Below the pieces are notes generated by a model. That model was not told the DNA's origin. It did not search any database and worked only from the letters and a program-made list of their open reading frames with translations. Source: Gammaproteobacteria bacterium (GTDB lineage: Bacteria; Pseudomonadota; Gammaproteobacteria; Thiomicrospirales; Thiomicrospiraceae). From it: a stretch of 12,420 bases of DNA. The stretch lies in assembly GCA_013153955.1 (NCBI GenBank), contig JAADDM010000279.1, forward strand, positions 1-12,420, given 5' to 3'. Positions 5,829 to 12,420 of this stretch are shown here, one piece after another. Position 1 is the first letter of the stretch. Each line of letters opens with the position of its first letter. Position numbers and translations under genes: made by a program.

Positions 5829-5845
5829 AGCAATGACTATGCCAG
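5829..5845 (-). promoter_or_regulatory. Sigma-54 promoter of cheA-cheW
   Basis: On the minus strand CTGGCATAGTCATTGCT matches YTGGCACGRNNNTTGCW except at two positions after GGCA, with GG and GC exactly 10 bases apart. It lies in the 116-base gap between cheZ and cheA, pointing at cheA. The start of transcription should be near 5818. It has the same quality and the same two mismatched positions as the site at 1342-1358, suggesting shared control by a flagellar sigma-54 activator. Confidence 0.75.
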
Positions 5846-5867
5846 TACGACCATTTTTTACGTCTTT

Positions 5868-6548
5868 TTAAAGCCCTAATCCTGCCAAAAGGTCATCAAC
5901 ATCTTCTTGTGTTTCAGCAAGGTCCTCTTTGGATTTGTCGGTAACATTAGGGCCTACGCCCTTCATTTGATCGGCCTTTTTTTGTTCATCTGTCTGCGCT
6001 CTCTCTGGGATAGCATCATAATCATGGCCTGATTCATGAATCAGTGCGATTAAGCTCTGCTCGAGAGAGGAGATTACAAGGATCACGCGATTGAGCACCT
6101 GTCCAGTCAAATCTTGAAAAGACTGAGCCAGCATAATATTCGTTAACTCGGAATTTAGGGTTGCGGTACATTCGCTAAGCAATGCCTTATCTTCCTCTGC
6201 GACAAGTGGGCTCATAAGCATCTCTAGTTGACTGAGGGCAGCCAGTGCACGCTCTGAGGATTCTAGCGTTTTATTGCTTGCCTCTTCTGTTGCTGTCATA
6301 ACATACTCTAATCGTTCTGTGGCATCAGGAATATCATGCTTTGTTTGCAACAAAATTTCAGCATCACCCAGCCCTTCTAGGGTTTGATGTAAATTATGTG
6401 TTAATGAGCTGACCTGCTGAAACAATTCAGACTCTCTTACTTGTGTTAACTCATCTAGCAAGGCCTCTGCACGGGTTTCATCGCCTTGTTCAAGTGCCTC
6501 TAAAAGTGACTTCACATTCTGTTTATTAATATGGGTAGAAGATGCCAT
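5868..6548 (-). CDS. cheZ: CheY-phosphate phosphatase CheZ
   Basis: CheZ dephosphorylates CheY-P and so terminates the tumble or reversal signal. The 226-residue protein, close to the usual length, shows the two family blocks: D-I-P-D-A-T-E-R-L-E-Y-V-M-T-A-T at 72-87 and AQSFQDLTGQVLNRV at 141-155. In the second block D146 and Q150 correspond to the catalytic D143 and Q147 of E. coli CheZ. The hydrophilic linker at about 170-212 ends in the acidic-hydrophobic tail E-D-V-D-D-L-L-A-G-L-G-L, the CheY-tethering peptide. AAGGA lies seven bases before the ATG. It follows cheY but is separated from it by an intrinsic terminator, and it is followed by the cheA promoter region, so its expression may depend on read-through or an unrecognised promoter. 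Confidence 0.96.
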   Translation of the reverse strand: MASSTHINKQNVKSLLEALEQGDETRAEALLDELTQVRESELFQQVSSLTHNLHQTLEGLGDAEILLQTKHDIPDATERLEYVMTATEEASNKTLESSERALAALSQLEMLMSPLVAEEDKALLSECTATLNSELTNIMLAQSFQDLTGQVLNRVILVISSLEQSLIALIHESGHDYDAIPERAQTDEQKKADQMKGVGPNVTDKSKEDLAETQEDVDDLLAGLGL

Positions 6549-6570
6549 TTTTATTCCTTAGGTAAATTAC

Positions 6571-6611
6571 AAAAAAACCCTGATCGGCAACAAGTGTCAG
6601 ATCAGGGCTTT
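6571..6611 (-). terminator. Intrinsic terminator between cheY and cheZ
   Basis: On the minus strand CCCTGATC and GATCAGGG (plus coordinates 6600-6607 and 6578-6585) form an 8-bp stem with a 14-base loop, followed at once by seven T. A/T pairs extend the stem at its base. It is read in the direction of the operon, after the cheY stop at 6640 and before the cheZ ATG at 6548. The fairly large loop may make it partial, working as an attenuator of cheZ. Confidence 0.8.
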
Positions 6612-6639
6612 AATCAATATCTATTCGATTTAACCAGAT

Positions 6640-7035
6640 TCATTGAACACGCTTGCGCTCAATAATCTGATACATTTGCTCATATAAAGTGGAGGCTGAA
6701 AAAGGTTTCACAATATAACCATCGACCCCAGCTTCAGCCATCCCTAAAATCTGATTACGCTTTGCTTCTGCGGTAATCAGCAGAAAAGGTAAGCAGTTTA
6801 AATCCTTATCTGCACGTATTTTTTCTAAGAGATCCAAGCCGGTCATATTAGGCATATTCCAATCGCTCACTACAAAATCGTAGCCACCAGATTGCAACAT
6901 AGGCCATGCTGTTTCCCCATCATCAGCTTCCGCAGTATTATTAAACCCAAGCTCTTTGAGCAGGTTAATGACAATACGCCGCATGGTCGAGAAATCATCT
7001 ACGACTAAAATTTTCATCTCTCTATTTAATGCCAT
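6640..7035 (-). CDS. cheY: Chemotaxis response regulator CheY (main system)
   Basis: A 131-residue receiver that, when phosphorylated by CheA, binds FliM at the motor switch to change rotation. Present are D13-D14 in ILVVDDFSTMRR, phospho-acceptor D58 in VVSDWNMPNM, T88, the signalling aromatic Y107 and K110 in YIVKPF. FSTMRR and D-W-N-M-P are hallmarks of motor CheY in proteobacteria. ATG 7035 is five bases after the fliA stop; a TTG at 7038 and an internal ATG at 7017 (MKILVVDD, the usual Pseudomonas-type start) are alternatives, and none has a clear ribosome binding site. It is the last gene of the flhB-flhA-flhF-flhG-fliA-cheY cluster, before a terminator. It differs from the CheY at 2086-2445. 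Confidence 0.97.
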   Translation of the reverse strand: MALNREMKILVVDDFSTMRRIVINLLKELGFNNTAEADDGETAWPMLQSGGYDFVVSDWNMPNMTGLDLLEKIRADKDLNCLPFLLITAEAKRNQILGMAEAGVDGYIVKPFSASTLYEQMYQIIERKRVQ

Positions 7036-7040
7036 CAAGA

Positions 7041-7769
7041 TTATTTAATCCAACTTTCCATTCTTGAACGAATTCTTTTAACTGCTTGACTGTGAATTTG
7101 ACTGACTCGGGATTCACTGACTTCCAATACTTGACCAATCTCTTTTAGGTTAAGTTCCTCATCATAGTAGAGACTCATCACAAGCTTCTCTCGCTCAGGA
7201 AGATTGGATATTTCGCCAACCAGCGCCTCTTGAAACCCACTTTCAACTAATTCTGCATAGGGAGTTAATCCGTTACCGACCATTCGATCCTCTGACAGCT
7301 CATCATGATCAGGCTGATCAATCGAGAGTAATTGAACAGAGCTGGTATCTTTTAAAATATGGTAATATTCGTCAAGCGTTAAGGACATTTCTATCGCAAT
7401 TTCTTCATCCCGAGCCTCTCTACCTTCGCGAGATTCTACTTGATTGATGGCTTCACTAACTGCTCTTGATTTTCGGTAGACAGATCGAGGAGTCCAATCT
7501 CCTTTACGAATCTCATCCAGCATTGAGCCTCTGATACGAATCCCTGCATAAGTTTCAAAACTTGCACCTTGATTGGCATTAAACTTCTGCATGGCTTCTA
7601 TTAGCCCTACTACACCAGATTGAATGAGGTCATCCACAAAAACGCTATCAGGTAGCCGGCCTTTTAGGTGATAAGCAATACGCTTCACTAAAGGTAGGTA
7701 TTGCTCTAAAGGCCCTACTTCAGCGGAAGATTGCTTCTGAACTTGCTCATAGACGGATGCACCAGTCAT
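7041..7769 (-). CDS. fliA: Flagellar sigma factor sigma-28, FliA
   Basis: FliA directs RNA polymerase to late flagellar and chemotaxis promoters. The 242-residue protein has the expected layout of the FliA/SigD family: region 2 at about 20-95 with DDLIQSGVVGLIEAMQKF, Y-A-x-x-R-I-R-G-S-M-L-D-E-I-R and DWTPRSVYRKSR; region 3 at about 100-160; and region 4 at about 185-238 with PEREKLVMSLYYDEELNLKE and the recognition helix near S-E-S-R-V-S-Q-I-H. Length is normal for the family. It starts seven bases after flhG and its stop is five bases before cheY, indicating translational clustering. A weak ribosome site precedes the ATG. FlgM, its anti-sigma factor, is not in the window. Confidence 0.97.
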   Translation of the reverse strand: MTGASVYEQVQKQSSAEVGPLEQYLPLVKRIAYHLKGRLPDSVFVDDLIQSGVVGLIEAMQKFNANQGASFETYAGIRIRGSMLDEIRKGDWTPRSVYRKSRAVSEAINQVESREGREARDEEIAIEMSLTLDEYYHILKDTSSVQLLSIDQPDHDELSEDRMVGNGLTPYAELVESGFQEALVGEISNLPEREKLVMSLYYDEELNLKEIGQVLEVSESRVSQIHSQAVKRIRSRMESWIK

Positions 7770-7776
7770 AATTTGC

Positions 7777-8655
7777 TTAATGTCCTGATTGAAATAAATT
7801 TTCTACAAAGAATTGAAGATAGCCTGTAACCCCTCTCGGCATTGGCCATCTATCAACTTGCTGTGCCAGTTGTCTAAATGCTTTTGAAGCATCACAATTT
7901 GGCTTATACACCATTACCGGCACCTGTCTTTGCACTGCGTCTCGCAGGTCATGATCAAATGGAATTGATCCAAAATAGTCTAAACTAACATCCAAAAACT
8001 GTTCGCAAACTTTTGCAAGTTTTTCATAGAGTATATGACCATGCTGTGGACTGCGGCTTTGATTGGCAAGCAGCCTGAAACGGGTTAATTGATAGTCTCG
8101 ACTGAGTACCTTAATTAAGGCGTAAGCATCTGTAATAGACGCGGGTTCATCTGTTACGACCACCACAACTTCCTGCGCTGCCCGACAAAAGCTCACGACA
8201 CTATCAGCAATCCCTGCTGCAGTATCAATCAAGAGGATATCTAGCTTACCATTCAATTCTGAAAAAGCATTAATTATCCCTGCATTTTCTAGTGCGGACA
8301 GCTGTGCCATTCTACGCACACCCGAGGCAGCCGGGATAATTTTTAAACCACCCGGGCCTTCAATAATCACCTCTTCTAAGCTTTTTTTACCATCTAGTAC
8401 ATGAGATAAATTATATTCGGTCTGTAGGCCGAGCATAATGTCGACATTGGCAAGGCCCATATCGGCATCCATTAAGAGTACACGGTTGCCCATTTTACTT
8501 AATGCAACACCTAAGTTGACAGAGACATTGGTTTTACCCACCCCGCCTTTACCACTTGCAACCGCAATCACTCTCACTGGGTGAGAGGATGAATGGGTTG
8601 ATTTAGGCTGACCACCTTGCATAGCTCTAAGCCCTGCTGCTTGATCATTGAGCAT
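7777..8655 (-). CDS. flhG: MinD-like flagellar number regulator FlhG (FleN)
   Basis: FlhG is a membrane-associated ParA/MinD-type ATPase that limits flagellar number; in Pseudomonas and Vibrio it restrains the sigma-54 activator FleQ/FlrA and stimulates FlhF GTPase. The 292-residue protein has the deviant Walker A S-G-K-G-G-V-G-K-T-N (34-43), the switch D-A-D-M-G-L-A-N-V-D (63-72), Walker B L-L-I-D-T-A-A-G (141-148) and T-D-E-P-A-S-I-T-D-A-Y at about 168-178. I start it at ATG 8655. That ATG has a near-ideal AAAGGAGAT site and places D-Q-A-A-G-L-R at residues 4-10, the N-terminal motif by which FlhG activates FlhF. An in-frame ATG at 8697 would add 14 residues from within flhF. The chosen start overlaps the flhF end by 11 bases, suggesting translational coupling. 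Confidence 0.97.
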   Translation of the reverse strand: MLNDQAAGLRAMQGGQPKSTHSSSHPVRVIAVASGKGGVGKTNVSVNLGVALSKMGNRVLLMDADMGLANVDIMLGLQTEYNLSHVLDGKKSLEEVIIEGPGGLKIIPAASGVRRMAQLSALENAGIINAFSELNGKLDILLIDTAAGIADSVVSFCRAAQEVVVVVTDEPASITDAYALIKVLSRDYQLTRFRLLANQSRSPQHGHILYEKLAKVCEQFLDVSLDYFGSIPFDHDLRDAVQRQVPVMVYKPNCDASKAFRQLAQQVDRWPMPRGVTGYLQFFVENLFQSGH

Positions 8656-9823
8656 CTGATATCTCCTTTCCCATTCCCATACGGAATGCTTGCTCATCTT
8701 GTGATGAGTGCTTATTTTGCTGACCTAACACGATGGCTCGGTCAATTAATTCTCTTGTTCTCACAATCTCTAAATCCTCTGGAACTCTCTGACCATTGGA
8801 TAGGTAGGCAATCGGTAATTGCTCTTCGACCAATAAGGTTAGGATATTACCTAACTGCAAGGCTTCATCCACCTTGGTTAGTACGCACCCTTTGAGCACT
8901 ACTTGCCCAAAGGATCGAACAATATCGGTTAACACACTTAACTGTGTTGCTGCTGAAATCACCAAATAATTCCTAACAGAAGTGGCGCCTTCATGACCTG
9001 AAGTTAGTTGCTGTGATAACTGTAAATCTCTTTGACTCATGCCCGCCGTATCAATCAGCACTAATTTCTTATGGCCTAGCGAGGTTAACAAGGCATACAG
9101 CTCTCCTTGCGTACTGGCAACATGAACAGGGACATTAATTAAATCTGCAAAGGTTTTTAACTGTGCTTGTGCGCCAATTTTATAACAGTCTGTTGTAATA
9201 AGTGCAAGTTGTTCTGGTCCATTGCGCATCACAAACCGACTTGCCATTTTGGCTATCGTGGTTGTTTTACCCACACCAGTAGGGCCAACCAGCGCCACGA
9301 TTCCACCTCTTTCAATAATATCACGCTCTTCGGTAGGAATACTGCGTTCAATCTCTAATAAAATATCTGACCAAGCCTGATGACTTTTAGAGTCGGTATG
9401 TTTAACCAGTTTCTGACTTAAATTCCAGCCCATCCCCAGTAGCAAGAGTCGCTTAATAAGCTCAACTTTATGCGGGTCATTTTGCTCTTCATGCCCCCAA
9501 GCAAGGCCTGAGAGCTGATTTTCAAGCATCTCTTTAACAGCTTTAATTTCAGCCGCCATCCCAGCCATCTCTCCACTATTTGCCTCCGAGCTTGCCTGTG
9601 GAGAGAGAGATGTGGATTCGACCGTCTGGTAGGTGCTGTTTACAACAGGCTTGACGCTCTGATCTGTCTGAAACTGTGTCGCTTCGGGGTCAAGTGCCGC
9701 AACAATTTCCACGCCCTCAGTGACATCTTTTGTCGAGAGAATGACGGCATCATCTCCGTGCTCGGCTCGCACAAGATTCATCGCCTGACGCATGGTTGGG
9801 GCTAAATAACGTTTAATCTTCAC
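8645..9823 (-). CDS. flhF: SRP-type GTPase FlhF, flagellar placement protein
   Basis: FlhF is a membrane-bound GTPase of the Ffh/FtsY family that sets where the polar flagellum is built. The 392-residue protein has a short basic N-terminal B domain starting MKIKRYLAPTMRQAM, a variable linker at about 48-110, the N domain at about 115-170 and the G domain at about 174-365. Visible motifs are the P-loop G-P-T-G-V-G-K-T-T (180-188), TTDCYKIGAQAQL (210-222), D-T-A-G (258-261) and T-K-V-D (316-319). The start is GTG, two bases past the flhA stop, with a very strong AAGGAGG site. Its end overlaps flhG, whose product is its GTPase activator. Confidence 0.97.
   Translation of the reverse strand: MKIKRYLAPTMRQAMNLVRAEHGDDAVILSTKDVTEGVEIVAALDPEATQFQTDQSVKPVVNSTYQTVESTSLSPQASSEANSGEMAGMAAEIKAVKEMLENQLSGLAWGHEEQNDPHKVELIKRLLLLGMGWNLSQKLVKHTDSKSHQAWSDILLEIERSIPTEERDIIERGGIVALVGPTGVGKTTTIAKMASRFVMRNGPEQLALITTDCYKIGAQAQLKTFADLINVPVHVASTQGELYALLTSLGHKKLVLIDTAGMSQRDLQLSQQLTSGHEGATSVRNYLVISAATQLSVLTDIVRSFGQVVLKGCVLTKVDEALQLGNILTLLVEEQLPIAYLSNGQRVPEDLEIVRTRELIDRAIVLGQQNKHSSQDEQAFRMGMGKEISDAQ
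8661..8669 (-). promoter_or_regulatory. Strong ribosome binding site that fixes the flhG start
   Basis: Minus-strand AAAGGAGAT lies inside the flhF 3' end with GGAG seven bases before ATG 8655. No comparable site precedes the upstream in-frame ATG at 8697. Confidence 0.75.
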
Positions 9824-9825
9824 TG

Positions 9826-11925
9826 TTAGCCTCCTTGTCCTACATTTGCAACAACACTGATTTGTCGATTTTCTGGCACTTCAGAATACGCCAAAATATA
9901 GAGTGACGGCAAGCTATATCTAAATAATCGTGCTAATTGTGATCGTATTTGCGGTGCCACCAGTAAAACCGCTGATTGTCCCGACATTTCTAGCTTCTGG
10001 GCTTCCTCTTTCAGCGTGGTATGCAGCCTTTCTGCCAAACCGGGTTCGATGGCTAGCTGGCCCTCTGGTGCACCCTGCGTCGCTTGCAGCAAAATCTGTT
10101 CCAAACTAGGGTCCAAGGTGATGACTTTTAGCTCATCCTCGCTGCCAACAATATCTTGGATTATAGATCGACCAAGTGCGGCCCTCACGTAAATGGTTAA
10201 TTCGTTAGCATCTTGCGTAATACCTGACTTATCCGTCAACGTTTCTAAAATAGTTCGCATATCTCGAATAGATACTTTTTCGCGCAATAAATTCTGCAAT
10301 ACCCGTACAACAACGGCCAACGGTAACTTATCCGGCACTAACTCATCGACTAATTTTGGAGAGGAGAGCTTTAACTTATCCAGTAACTGCTGTGTTTCAT
10401 CATGACCAAACAGTTCAAACGCATAGTCTTGAATGATTTGACTAATATGAGTGGCCACTACAGTGCTGGCATCCACTACTGTATAGCCAAGCGCCTGAGC
10501 TTGATCCTGATCATTTTGGTCAATCCACACGGCATCCAAACCAAAAGTAGGATCTTTTGTCTGAATCCCTGGCACCTCCCCAAACACTTGCCCAGGATTT
10601 ATGGCCATCTCTTTATCTGGGAAAACTTCCCCTTCTCCCGTTGGCACACCCATTAACAAAATTCGATATGCATTAGGCTTTAGGTCTAAATTGTCTCTGA
10701 TATGAACCGGCGGCACTAAAAACCCCAACTCTTGGGAAACTTTTCGCCTTACGCCTTTCACTCGGTCAAGTAGCTGTCCATTTTGAGCTTGATCCACCAT
10801 TGGTATCAGTCGATAACCGACCTCTAAACCTAGAGTATCTACCGACTGAACATCATCCCAGCTTAAATCTGCAGGCTTAACTTCCGCGGCAGGTTCAAGT
10901 TCAGGACCCGATTGAACCGCTGCGACTTCCTCTTTCTGCTGTTTAATATAAATCCAATAAGCCCCACCGCCTGCCACCGCAGCAAAACTAAGAAATGCTA
11001 GATTTGGCATGCCGGGAATAAGCCCCATAAAGCCTACAATACCCGCAGTTGTACCAAGCGCTTTAGGGGTTGCTAACATCTGATCCTGTATCTGTTCAGA
11101 CATGTCTCTTTTAGCTCCCCCCGTCACTCTTGTAACAATAATGGCTGTTGCCGTAGAGAGTAAGAGCGCTGGAATCTGCGCGACCAGACCATCTCCTAAC
11201 GTTAAAATGGCATACACTTCACCGGCTTCACCAAACCCTAGGTCATGCTGCCCCATTCCAACGGCAAGTCCTCCTATTAGGTTAATAAAGAGGATGAGAA
11301 TACCTGCAACCGCATCTCCACGAACAAATTTGCTAGCACCATCCATCGAACCATAAAATTCTGCTTCCGTAGCGATATCTGAACGACGCTGTTGAGCCTC
11401 TTCCTGTGTAATAAGACCGGCATTCAAATCTGCATCAATGGCCATCTGTTTGCCCGGCATAGAGTCCAGTGTAAAGCGCGCGCTTACTTCTGCAACTCGG
11501 CCTGCACCTTTGGTAATAACGACGAAGTTAATGACAACTAAAATAGCAAAAACAACCATTCCTACGGCAAGATTTCCTCCAATAACAAACTCTCCAAAGG
11601 CTTCAATGACATAGCCTGCTGATGAACCTCCTTCATGACCTTCTAATAAAATAACTCGGGTTGAAGCGATGTTAAGGGAGAGTCGGAATAGTGTTGCCAG
11701 TAGAATAATCGTGGGGAAAATTGCAAAATCGAGCGGACGCTTTGCATAGAGCGTCACCATTAAAACAACTAAAGATAGGGCGATATTAAAGGTGAAAAAT
11801 ATATCGAGAAGAAAGGCCGGCATGGGAATGGTAACCATCGCCAAAAGTGCCAAAACAGCAATAGGTATCCCTAACCCACTCGCCATTATATGTTTAAGTT
11901 TCTGTCGTATTTGGGAAAAGTCCAT
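9826..11925 (-). CDS. flhA: Flagellar type III export gate protein FlhA
   Basis: FlhA is the large transmembrane ring of the flagellar export gate; it uses proton motive force and docks chaperone-substrate complexes through its cytoplasmic domain. The 699-residue protein has normal family length. The N-terminal half (about 15-325) holds roughly eight hydrophobic segments. The FHIPEP-family signature region lies around 139-167 (G-A-G-R-V-A-E-V-S-A-R-F-T-L-D-S-M-P-G-K-Q). The highly conserved M-D-G-A-S-K-F-V-R-G-D stretch ends at D204, matching the proton-pathway aspartate D208 of Salmonella FlhA. A short charged linker (about 328-360) leads to the soluble C domain. The ATG at 11925 is 28 bases after flhB, with only a weak AAAGA site; M14 is an unlikely alternative because it removes conserved N-terminal residues. 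Confidence 0.97.
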   Translation of the reverse strand: MDFSQIRQKLKHIMASGLGIPIAVLALLAMVTIPMPAFLLDIFFTFNIALSLVVLMVTLYAKRPLDFAIFPTIILLATLFRLSLNIASTRVILLEGHEGGSSAGYVIEAFGEFVIGGNLAVGMVVFAILVVINFVVITKGAGRVAEVSARFTLDSMPGKQMAIDADLNAGLITQEEAQQRRSDIATEAEFYGSMDGASKFVRGDAVAGILILFINLIGGLAVGMGQHDLGFGEAGEVYAILTLGDGLVAQIPALLLSTATAIIVTRVTGGAKRDMSEQIQDQMLATPKALGTTAGIVGFMGLIPGMPNLAFLSFAAVAGGGAYWIYIKQQKEEVAAVQSGPELEPAAEVKPADLSWDDVQSVDTLGLEVGYRLIPMVDQAQNGQLLDRVKGVRRKVSQELGFLVPPVHIRDNLDLKPNAYRILLMGVPTGEGEVFPDKEMAINPGQVFGEVPGIQTKDPTFGLDAVWIDQNDQDQAQALGYTVVDASTVVATHISQIIQDYAFELFGHDETQQLLDKLKLSSPKLVDELVPDKLPLAVVVRVLQNLLREKVSIRDMRTILETLTDKSGITQDANELTIYVRAALGRSIIQDIVGSEDELKVITLDPSLEQILLQATQGAPEGQLAIEPGLAERLHTTLKEEAQKLEMSGQSAVLLVAPQIRSQLARLFRYSLPSLYILAYSEVPENRQISVVANVGQGG
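9830..9836 (-). promoter_or_regulatory. Strong ribosome binding site supporting the flhF GTG start
   Basis: Minus-strand AAGGAGG lies six bases before GTG 9823 and within the last codons of flhA. It explains efficient use of a non-ATG start and suggests coupling to flhA translation. Confidence 0.75.
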
Positions 11926-11953
11926 CGAGGTCTTTAATCTACTTTTAAGTCAG

Positions 11954-12420
11954 TTAGTCAGTTTTCATTTCTTCTGGAATCGGTAAGTCGGCAAAATTAA
12001 TTTTATCTGCCTTTCCGTACTCTTTAAGCTGGAAAACATAGGCCAACACAGAAGCGACCGCCTTAAATAAGTCGTAGGGAATTGGGCGGTCTACTTCGGC
12101 ATTATAATATAAAGCACGTGCTAATGGGGGGGCTTCTACAATGGTTATATTATTCTCAACGGCAATCGTTCTAATTTGAGCGGCCATAAAATCTGCTCCA
12201 ACCGCAATGACGATTGGCTCCTGCATATTATCGGCATCATATTTAAGGGCAACAGCAAAGTGCGTGGGGTTGGTAATGATCACATCCGCATCAGGGACTT
12301 TTTGCATTTGGCGCTGCTGGGACATTTCCCTCTGTACTTGACGAATACGCCCTTTGACCTCTGGATTACCCTCTTGTTGCTTATGCTCTTCTTTCACTTC
12401 CTGCTTGGTCATTTTAAGCT
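11954..12420 (-). CDS. flhB: Flagellar export switch protein FlhB, C-terminal part (runs off right edge)
   Basis: FlhB is an inner-membrane export-gate subunit whose cytoplasmic domain self-cleaves and switches export from hook to filament substrates. Only the last 154 codons are in the window; the four-helix membrane domain lies beyond the edge. Visible are the L-K-M-T-K-Q-E-V-K-E-E linker start, E-G-N-P-x-V-K-x-R-I-R, Q-R-E-M, and the autocleavage motif N-P-T-H about 50 residues in. The globular C domain follows, with Y-D, P-I-V-I-A-x-G, E-A-P-P-L-A-R-A-L-Y and P-I-P-Y-D-L-F-K-A-V-A-S-V-L. The ATG at 12410-12412 is an internal methionine, not the start. It heads the visible flhB-flhA cluster and is a paralogue of the short protein at 2869-3159. 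Confidence 0.97.
   Translation of the reverse strand, partial: LKMTKQEVKEEHKQQEGNPEVKGRIRQVQREMSQQRQMQKVPDADVIITNPTHFAVALKYDADNMQEPIVIAVGADFMAAQIRTIAVENNITIVEAPPLARALYYNAEVDRPIPYDLFKAVASVLAYVFQLKEYGKADKINFADLPIPEEMKTD

Noticed and set aside
6579..6607. GCCGATCA on the minus strand, nearly the sigma-28 -10 GCCGATAA, with TAAAG upstream, as a cheZ promoter.
   Set aside because: TAAAG is five bases too far away for the fixed FliA spacing, and at the correct spacing the -35 is poor. The GCCGAT string is part of the terminator stem-loop.
11840..11862. TTGGCAC on the minus strand inside flhA, resembling the first half of a sigma-54 promoter.
   Set aside because: Ten bases after GG the sequence reads GA rather than GC, and it lies deep in flhA coding sequence with no gene start close by.

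Overview
The window is a motility and chemotaxis locus of a polarly flagellated, Pseudomonas/Vibrio-type gammaproteobacterium. The minus-strand order flhB-flhA-flhF-flhG-fliA-cheY-cheZ-cheA-cheW is the conserved gene order of such bacteria. FlhF and FlhG set flagellar position and number, and CheZ is largely a beta/gammaproteobacterial chemotaxis phosphatase. The DNA is AT-leaning, with short spacers and two good sigma-54 promoters, also typical of polar flagellar regulons. A marine or sulfur-oxidising lineage such as Thiomicrospira and relatives is possible, but that is only a guess from general character.

Layout. (1) 1-176, minus: the first 58 codons of cheR, running off the left edge. (2) 286-3159, plus: a FliK-family gene, then after a sigma-54 promoter (1342-1358) cheW, cheY, a small STAS-domain gene and a short gene resembling only the cytoplasmic C-terminal domain of FlhB. 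(3) 3211-3235: a bidirectional terminator between the two converging gene sets. (4) 3263-12420, minus: read from the right, the end of flhB, then flhA, flhF, flhG (fleN), fliA and cheY as a tight cluster; an intrinsic terminator (about 6571-6611); cheZ; a second sigma-54 promoter (5829-5845); cheA and cheW.

How it works together. FlhA and FlhB form the core of the flagellar type III export gate. FlhF and FlhG control the site and number of flagella. FliA is the late-gene sigma factor. CheA and CheW build the receptor-kinase array, CheY carries phosphate to the motor switch and CheZ removes it. The plus-strand cheW-cheY-STAS set looks like a fragment of a second chemotaxis system without its own kinase here. 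It lies between a FliK-like protein and an FlhB C-domain paralogue, two proteins expected to act together in the export specificity switch.

No mobile element, tRNA, rRNA or CRISPR array is visible, and no gene-free stretch exceeds 300 bases. The region is largely conventional. The less ordinary points are the split FliK-like/FhlB-like pair, a near-identical tandem repeat in the CheA linker, paired sigma-54 promoters for the two chemotaxis units, and a terminator between cheY and cheZ.
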